In this document: positions 56,326-64,000 of the stretch, in pieces
Layout: each line of letters starts with the position of its first letter
Position numbering within the stretch: the stretch's first letter is position 1
Assembly (NCBI GenBank): GCA_944739405.2
Contig: OX123190.2
Span: 25,766,807-25,830,806 of the forward strand
Origin: Euclidia mi
Lineage: Eukaryota > Arthropoda > Insecta > Lepidoptera > Erebidae
DNA length: 64,000 nt
Direction of reading: 5' to 3'
Position numbers and translations under genes: made by a program
Notes under the pieces: generated by a model
What the model saw: the letters and a program-made list of their open reading frames with translations, nothing else
Database searches by the model: none
Told to the model about the DNA's origin: nothing

Positions 56326-56715
56326 ACATATCGTTACGCCTTTTATCCCCGAAGGGGTAGGCAGAGGTGTATTTCTACACCCACTTTTCGCCAGATATAC
56401 TTTAGTCCCACGTAATAAGGGGCGAGCCTATAGCCGTGCCGGGCACATTTCCAGACTCCGTGCTGCTACTGAGAATTTCGTGAAAGAAAAACCCAATAAC
56501 ACTGCCCGACCCAGGAATCGAACCCGGGACCTCCCGATCCCACGCGCACATTTATGCCGCGAGACCAACGAGGCAGTCGTATAGGGTTTGATGTCGAGTT
56601 GTCCGTCTCTACGCAAAGATAGTATTTGCATCGTGTTATCCCTTAGTCGCCTCTTACGACACCCTCGGGAAGATGGGGTGGTGACACATGTATTCTATGC
56701 CGTCAACCACACGGC
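56326..56715 (-). mobile_element. Composite SINE in the LINE (14-bp TSD)
   Basis: Reverse-complement copy of the long-form SINE at 40562-40960, about 390 bp. A perfect duplication CTCTTTTGAGGGAT lies at 56312-56325 and 56716-56729. Removing it rejoins two parts of the LINE. Confidence 0.93.
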
Positions 56716-57628
56716 CTCTTTTGAGGGATGTGTATGATTACTGCACCCAACGCATACCTTTAACCCAACGCATTTTATGCCACATATCTGAAGCGCTAGT
56801 CGTTTCATCAATTTCACTACAAAAGGATAAAGCCCTTCGTATAAGCCGTTGAGACTCTGTTATTTGCTCTTTAAGTTTATCGTAATTATTAGGCGTTGGG
56901 TTAGGCCCAAAGGTCTTCAATGCCGAGCGGCGTTTGGCCACGGCTTGGGATAGAAGGGGATTCCAATAAGGCTTTGGCGTAAAAGAGGATCTAGCGTTCA
57001 CCGGTACTTTAGTCATAGGGATGCTTCTATCCGTAGCTTCGTTCACTATATCTATGAATTGATTATAATAACTCTGTATATTATTTTTATCACAACTGTA
57101 AATTACGTTAACCGAACTTAACCTGTGTGTTATTATATTGCGATACTTTTGCCAGTCAGCTAACTTAAAATTACGGCGATTAATTACTTTCTGAGTATCT
57201 AGGAACTTTAAAGAGAATTTAATGAATAAATAGTCGCTGCCGAGGTTTTATCTCGTCACATTCCACTCAAAATAAATGACAATATCGGAGGTTACAAACA
57301 TTACATCTGGGGAAGAACTCTGCAATAACCCATTAACAAATTTAAGTCTAGTCGGCTCTCCATTGTTAATAGGAATTAAACTGTATTCTAAGGAAGCATC
57401 TAATAATTGGTTTCCACGAGTGTCATTTTTGTATGTCCAATTGGTATTATGGCCGTTAAAATTGCCAGCTACTAAAGACCTACTATTGAAATGGCAGAAT
57501 AAACTTTCCCAGTAATGTTGTTTTGTGTGAACTGAAGATGGACAATATACAGAGGCAACATAATCTACATATTTGCAATTTAACAGTCTTACACAAATAA
57601 TTTAAATACCTAACATAACATAACATAT

Positions 57629-57893
57629 CTTCACGCCTTTTATCCCCGAAGGGGTAGGCAGAGGTGTATTACACACCCACACTTCGCCAGATATGTTTCG
57701 GTCCCAATGTAATAGGGGGCGAGCCTATTGCCATCTACCGGGCACATTTTTAAGCGAGCGATAATTAATATTTTTATTTTAATACACACATAACTTCGAA
57801 AAGTCATAGGTGTGTGCCCGGGGTAACTGGGGATCGAACCCGAGACCATCGTCTCGGCAGTCCGTTACGTACACCACTGGGCTATCCTACCTG
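57629..57893 (-). mobile_element. SINE with a different tRNA-like head
   Basis: Minus strand. A box TAGCCCAGTGG (57884-57874) and B box GGTTCGATCCC (57840-57830) begin the head. The tail matches that of the 39-307 and 40562 SINEs (CGAAGGGGTAGGCAGAGGTG, CACACCCAC, CGCCAGATAT, GGGGGCGAGCCTATTGCC). It interrupts the LINE endonuclease. Confidence 0.88.
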
Positions 57894-58211
57894 TATTAGT
57901 TAAATTAACGGAATGTATATGTGACTTTATAGATTTGTGTACTAATATCGCTACTCCACCGAATCCATCTAACCTATCGGTTCTATATATATTATATTTG
58001 CTTATACTAAACGTTACTTTAGGGTCTAACCAAGATTCGCTTACTAGACACACTGATATTTTTCCTGACTTAATAACGACTCGAACATCTGTTTCTTAGG
58101 TACTAAACTTTGCAAATTCCACTGACCAAAATTTATAACAACACTATCTAAACTATTATTAGCCATTGAAAATGTTTTTGATAATTTTAGATATAAATTC
58201 TCCATCTCTTA

Positions 58212-60110
58212 CAGTCTTTAAATAAATAAAAGCAGCAATTTATCGATAAATCAGATAGATTTTCTTTACTATCGTAAGTATTTCATCTTAGTTTATCATC
58301 AATAAAGTGTTACTTCCACTTCTATCTGAAGTGTAAGTTTCAATTGCATACATAAATAATACGAAAATACACTACCAGCTTTAGGAACACATACCTACCC
58401 GTAAGTGACGCATTTCTAAGTTCTATGATAATACTGGGCATCTCTCTATCATCTCTCTATGTTATCATTGAGCTTAGAAATACGAATAGATATCTGCTTA
58501 TCGTACGTAACAAGTATTCAAGCTACATTCGGTTATTGCGGTAAAAATATATCACCCGACTATAAACATAGACATATCCATTGAACTTTACCTGCCTTAT
58601 ATTATTTGCTTTATTTGAATCTGCTTACAAAGCAAAAAGGTAAATTAACTTGAATTCGTAGTTCAGTTCTTTGAAGCTATATTAGAAAACCAATACAAAT
58701 TGTTTGATAAAGTAGAGCGTTTTATTTATTTTTCTGTGTGTAATCAGATAAACAACATCATTGGAATATCGTTGTAATTAAATTTAAAAAGAAATTGGAT
58801 TTGTTTTTTAAATAACCTTTGTCAATTAACTTTGATTTAGTTCTTCATGAACGATTACATTTTATATTACAGTTGTGCTCGATATTTATGCTTTATCTAC
58901 ATGTTGGATGTTTACCATATTTTATTACAAGAGACAAAGGGAGATGAATCAGGTATTTTTAGATTGATATGTAATTGCAATTTGATTTATTTTCTTTCAT
59001 TAATGACCATGGTAATAATTATTTAGATCTAGATCTGATTGACTCGGATTCGGGAAAACTCATTGATAAAAATGAAATGTCTTGTTAAAAGAGAACCAAT
59101 ACTCCTCTGCGGTTTATTGGCCAAATAGTGACAATCTTAATAATTACATCGATTGCAAGACACTAATTTGATAAGTTCATTGCACTATATTAATACTATA
59201 AATTAATTTTTCTTAGTATGTTTACCAAGCTAAGCTATTATGTAATATATCTATCATTATAAACCGAACCTAAAGCCTAGTGTATAGTAATCTGTTTCCC
59301 CCCTATAATTATTGAAACCATGTGCTGTTAGAGAGACAACATATTTTTTTAATGCACTTTACTTAATTTTAAAACAGTACAATATAGTCTTGGTACATAA
59401 ATGTATCTACTAAACAATAAATAACTTCTACCTGTAACACAAACATATCTAATTGTACCATCTCACATAAACAAAACTTAACAAAAGAAAATAAATAATA
59501 TTTCACACAACCACACATGTTACTATAACAGGCAACAATGTGAACGCTTGCTAATTGATTAATTTCTTTGAGACATTCGTTATGATTATCAAGTAGGACA
59601 ATCTCCCGGGGGTGAAACTTCGCGAAGTACTTAGCACTTCTCATCCGAATATGTGCGATACGTAGCGCCTACGCTGCGGTAGACGGAACTAAGATGTATG
59701 AATGTGTGAAGGGTGCATATGGAATTGGTGCTGAGGTAAATTGTTTTTGTTTATGTTCTGCTTGAGTTTAGTGGTGGAATATTGCTTTTTGGCGGTGGTG
59801 GATAAGTTTCAGAATAGCGATTACATTTATTGGAAAATTCTGTAGGGTAAAGACAAAGTAATAATAAACATAAGTATCAGCAGCTTTGTAAATAGAAATA
59901 TGTTCAGTATACAGTACGTATTTCGATAATATCTGGCTATTAATATTGCATAATTATATGAAAGCTGCCTCCATAGAAGAGTGATAATACTCGGCGTATT
60001 TTTTTATCCCGAGTAATAGGTCGACTGCGACCAGCGTCGGACAACGCAAGAGAACGAAAATAATTATATATCTACAAGACAAGTATACATTTACCAGATA
60101 GTAGAGCCTT
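58212..60110. other. Spacer with one exon-like patch
   Basis: Mostly AT-rich. At about 59605-59733 the plus strand has a short open frame ending in GGAATTGGTGCTGAG|GTAAAT, a good splice donor, in a patch richer in G+C than its flanks. No family is recognised, and 18 bases of it are shared with 55171-55188, so a repeat is as likely as an exon. Confidence 0.35.
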
Positions 60111-60400
60111 ACTGATTTCAGCATGAATGGGCCGGCTCAACTGGGAAAGTACTACCCTCTCACAGAAAACCGACGTAAAGTAACAGTACCTAAACTGTCA
60201 CGTTTCGTTCGGTGACTGAGAGTGCCGGAGTCCCCATCGCCTATTCCTTTTCACCACACTCCTTCTTTTATACCTTTCTCAACCCCAAGGAGCGGCAACG
60301 CATTTCTGACTCCTGTGGTGTAGCTTGTGTCCATAGGAGGCCGTAACCGCTTACCATCAGGTGATCAGCCTTCTCGTTTGTCACCTATTACTATAAAAAA
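60111..60400. repeat. Lepidopteran interspersed repeat
   Basis: Contains AAGGAGCGGCAACGC, TACCATCAGGTGATCAGCC and a CGTTTGTCACCTATTA end. The combination is common in lepidopteran interspersed repeats that end in a short A-run. The left part, ATGAATGGGCCGGCTCAACTGG, belongs to the same repeat type. Borders are approximate. Confidence 0.7.
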
Positions 60401-62007
60401 CTTTACTAGCTTTAACCGCCTGTAGTCTTGCTGCTACTTCTAACAGTAAAGCACTAAACCGATTTCTCTCTTGAGGATGGAGTAACCTTGAACCTCAGGC
60501 AATGAAATAAGTTTTTAAATAATCTAGCATTTACACTAAACTCCATTTGAAGGAAGCCACGAACGAATCCTGCTGCTTAAATATACAATAATTATGATTC
60601 GTTTATTACTTTGTAAGGCATCAATAGCCACATGACAAATATTTGTGTTATCTGATACTAATATTTTTAATTCTTGGTAAAAATTGTTTGTACTTTCACC
60701 GTAGAACGATTTAATTTTCCTGGAAAATCGTATCAAATATGATACCTTATAAGTGTGTGTTATAATTTAAGTTACATTAGTCAACATCTATTTGTTAGGG
60801 ATGAAAAGAAAGTAAGAAAATATATTTTAGATTACTTGGAAGCCGGTTCGACTAAGCCACTACATAGTAAACATTATTGTAGTGATGCGAAGGCCACGAA
60901 TAACTGTCACACTGAATACTAAGACTCGAAATATCATAAAGAACATACAAAGCTAACATCAGTTCAATAAGATGAAACGGATTTGCTATGTATACCAGGA
61001 ATCTAATCTATCCGAACTAAGTTTTCTGTCCAGCTGGATACCAGATAGTGAGTAAATATTGAACCGGATTAAATAGTCGACATATAATATTTTAATATTT
61101 TATATATATTTTTATATTATGTATCTCTGTTTCACGGCTATTCTTCTAACCTTTGGAAGGCTTACACGGGGATATGGATCCAACATGCAGAGGCCCGTAG
61201 AGACCTTAAATCTAAAATGGGATGGGACACATGCCGCGGAGCCTCGACGACTGCACTACTGAGTACAGCTCTGGACTAGCCGCAACACATGTAAGACTAT
61301 TGTAATATGTGGAGCCTAATTTAATTGGTGTATGGGATTGGGTGTTTGATGGACTTGTAATTATTATGATTCTATGGATGAAATACAGCACCTGGCAGTA
61401 ATACTGTAATAGTATCCGTCTGCATGGCAGGTGGTGACTCGGCAACTCACTGGATGGGCCCTTTATATTATGTATATTATTAGGAAAATAAAGATGGGGA
61501 AGGTGTGAGCAAATCGTTTCTGAAGGAAGCGAAAATGCAGTAGATAATGATAATTCGGTATAGAAAAATACAAATTAAAGGAAAATGGACATCGCTTCAT
61601 GAGGACGTGTGTATTGGTTAATGAGAAATTAATATTTATGTTCTAGTGCATATTCTGAAATGGGCTTTAAAATGTCTGAATACTGTTTGAGAGGTTATTC
61701 AATTCTTTAATTTGTAGTATTAAATCTGCGTGTCCATAGTCTATACACGATGAATTTTGAAAATTAATGGTGTCTCTATTCATCACCTGTATTTATTTTT
61801 TTAATTCTCTGTACGTTCTATTTAGACTAAATTATGGAAAATTATTACAGTATTGCATATTTCGTTCACTACCATATTATGTAGCTTGTACGCTGCAAAA
61901 TTATAAACATTTAAGCAATTTTTAACAACTTTAGAATTTTTTATTTTGAATTAGCTGACTATAATCAAATCTATTACATATGGGTGCATAAAATAAGATC
62001 TACATAG
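60401..62007. other. Spacer, nothing supported
   Basis: AT-rich. The short frames at 60536-60736 (-) and 61212-61445 (-) show no conserved motif. Confidence 0.35.
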
Positions 62008-62170
62008 ATGCATAGACTCACGCCTGTTTATCGAAGGGATAGGCAGAGACTACGGAACGCCATTTGCAAAGATCCTGACATATATTTCTTGCTTTGTTCA
62101 TTCGCATGCGGTGTCTTCGGTTTAGGGTACTTCTAACCTGTCCTTTTTTAAGATCTGTCAGCATATTAAC
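62008..62170. repeat. Interspersed repeat fragment
   Basis: GACTCACGCCTGTTTATCGAAGGGATAGGCAGAG, then ACGGAACGCCATTTGCAAAGATCCTGAC. The first part resembles the minus-strand SINE tail at 30703. The second part is a distinct repeat commonly joined to it. Confidence 0.65.
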
Positions 62171-64000
62171 AATTTTTTATTCTTGGTATTGTTAATCTTC
62201 TCAATTACAGCTGCTGTCTTTGTCAATGTTTGGCCGGGTATTCGGTTAACCGATCGAAAACCTGACCGTTATATATAATATCTTTGAACTATGGTGGTAT
62301 TGACCTTTCCCGGTAGTTTCATACGCGTTCAACTGATACATTGCTATTACCTACATAATAATTTACACAGTGATTGTATATGTAATGTAAAATATTCGAT
62401 TTATTTATGCTACTAATTTAACTTATCAAATAAGCACCAAAAACATCCTAATTATCCAACATCAAACGTGATCCTTACACTACACAACTTCATCGCATCC
62501 AGCACAGGAATAATCTAAAGATTATTAATTTAATTAATACTGATTCAGCCATTTTAGAAATACACATATGTCTCAATATTACCATCCATCTGGTCCAATT
62601 GCTTATTGGTACGGATCATACAACTACAAAATCTGTCAAGCCGTCTAAAATTACAAAACATGCACACACTACAACAAAAATAGTGTGACACCAACTTTAT
62701 CAAAATTACCAACATATCGCTTAAATTCCAACTAGAACCGCTATACAAAAATATTAGCGAGAGAACTAACAACATTACGGCGCAGTACGTTCACTTGCCC
62801 GCCATTTTCCGTAGTTGGCGCTAGTTACCAAGTTATTTCGTAACTTCTAGTTACCAACACAATGACATGAGGGGAGTCGCTTTGAACCAACTTCCGTTTT
62901 CTGCGTAGCAGTTATTAGACAGACGTTCCGCTCTGTTCAATTTCTATGCCATTTTACAGGAAGGTGCCAAGTTACAGTTTCGCGATATTAATATTTGTGC
63001 GTGTGTGAGAATTTCCCGGTAATGGCTTTAAGTCTGTTGAGGTTTATTATTTTATTCATTATAACTTAGTACTGAAATATCTGTGTACGGTGTACATACT
63101 GACTCCTAGAATTATTATGTGTAGGGTATCAAGCAGTTATAGGCTCTATTAATTTTGAATGAAATTGTATTTTAAAGATGAAGTGGTTTTTAAGTAGCCG
63201 CCTAATTATTAAGCACTGCACCGAGTGGTGTGGACTTGCTTTGTTCACGAAACGTTATTTTTCAGTCAGTCAGTCAGTCATTTATTCAGAATATACAGTC
63301 CCCACTAAAAAGTCACCTTTTTTAAGGATAATATCACAAACAGTTCAGGTAGCGCGTTTTGGTGAATCGAGCTTTTATTGCTGTCTAGTTATCTTCCCGC
63401 CGGAGAATTTATCTAATATTAAAGCAAAATATTCTTAATTATTTGTCTCTTGATCTCGGAGCACTCGTGTACTCATTAATTGATAGTTTGTTAGAATTAT
63501 TCTCCTGTTTGGCAATGGGAGAATAGTGCCCACATAAATTTAAATAAAAAAAAACAAGAGTAAAAATAAAAAAAATATATTTTAATCAATTTCTGAATAT
63601 ATTTATTACACAACACTTTTCTAAACTCTCTTTCAAACCGATTCATGGTGCCCGATTAAGGGTTAAAAACTTATAATGATTTTGCTAACATATTCGGTAT
63701 ATTTTAATATAGTTATAGTATTACAAAACAATTTCATTCCACGTAATGAAATAACAACCGAGTGCAGACCGCAAGACGCCCGCCACTAACCACACTGTTT
63801 TCATAAACATAAAAGCAAGTGATAAATATTGGGATGTGATACGTCTCGTATTGGAAGCTCTCGCGGTACCAATTGTCGTGGTGTTTTTGTTCAAGCACGT
63901 ATGTTCTTAGGATTTGTGTACACTGCATGAAGCAAGAAGCTAAAATATCGCTATGGCCCAATAGAATGTATCTGTGTTTCCCGGGAGTTTAGGAAAGTAC
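62171..64000. other. Spacer; possible TSS region near 62780-63000
   Basis: A CGCCATTTTCCG motif (about 62801) and a GC-richer tract up to 63010 interrupt AT-rich sequence, and CTAGTTACCAA occurs twice. This could be a host promoter, but there is no conserved downstream ORF to support it. Confidence 0.35.

Larger units (their letters stand above)
55321..58211 (-). pseudogene. I-type LINE ORF2 (endonuclease and RT), interrupted by two SINEs
   Basis: On the minus strand the start is MENLYLKLSKTFS, with FGQWNLQS (58210-58080). APE endonuclease blocks: LVSESWLDP, YNIYRTDRLDGFGGVAILV, a SINE insertion, VDYVASVYCPS, SLVAGNFNGHN (the expected GDFN Asp is Asn), NNGEPTRL and SPDVMFVTSDI. A linker contains KPYWNPLLSQAVAKRR. 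After the second SINE comes RT: PKLRPISLMSCVCKVFH, CFVDIEIAYNNV, GIAQGDPMSPLLFNI and VLQYADDFVIYT (YADD active site). The ORF ends at 55321 where RNase H would be expected. Several stops and frameshifts break it (for example near 58050 and 57200). Confidence 0.88.

Noticed and set aside
59369..59644. 91-codon minus-strand frame beginning MRSAKYFAKFHPREIV
   Set aside because: It looks ordinary for codon use, but it shares its 5' end with the exon-like plus-strand patch and shows no recognised family. Its 3' half is a Cys/Tyr-rich AT stretch.
63262..63282. (CAGT)n run
   Set aside because: Only about four or five units; ordinary low complexity.

Overview
This window is a stretch of lepidopteran (moth or butterfly) nuclear DNA that is almost entirely transposable elements. 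The evidence is the tRNA-headed SINEs with the tail typical of Lepidoptera, degenerate mariner, Copia, BEL/Pao, Ty3/Gypsy, R1-like, RTE-like and I-like elements, and AT-rich spacer with no operon-like gene packing. I found no intact host protein-coding gene. Only two element ORFs look intact: a BEL/Pao gag-protease and a Ty3 gag. All family names come from reading motifs, not from a database search.

Layout. 1-3880: a SINE, then a strong heat-shock-type promoter (five contiguous HSF pentamers, a second HSE, a TATA box and an initiator, 720-869) with no recognisable coding gene after it, then two long near-perfect hairpins (2044-2098 and 2478-2649). 3885-23800: a nest of insertions. A mariner is cut by a Copia. 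The Copia carries a solo Ty3 LTR and a LINE scrap, and its 3' LTR stops where a minus-strand LINE begins. That LINE is split by a Ty3 element (A, 10398-20994, TSD GATG), which itself holds a BEL/Pao element (14955-19755, TSD ATAGC). R1-like LINE remnants follow.

24000-31000: a repeat with short inverted ends, a 0.5 kb inverted repeat, a SINE with a 15-bp target-site duplication, a pre-miRNA-like hairpin and low-complexity spacer. 31000-40000: a non-LTR element with a zinc finger, RT and restriction-like endonuclease, an RTE 3' end, and a long LINE with a coiled coil/SGNH-like ORF1 and an APE-RT ORF2. 40000-46700: SINE copies, spacer, and a LINE fragment with RNase H (minus).

46787-53700: a second Ty3 element (B) with 729-bp LTRs and TSD ACGT. 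Its gag ends on an A AAA AAC slippery heptamer just before the stop. It sits beside a broken YqaJ-type nuclease gene, probably in its intron. 54000-64000: an I-type LINE ORF2 (minus) interrupted by two SINEs, short repeats, and AT-rich spacer with no supported gene.

Taken together, the region acts as an insertion sink. Several elements have nearly identical LTRs but deleted or broken interiors, which suggests non-autonomous copies moved by other elements' proteins. The least explained parts are the orphan heat-shock promoter with its downstream hairpins, the SINEs that share one tail but have different tRNA-like heads, and the YqaJ remnant.
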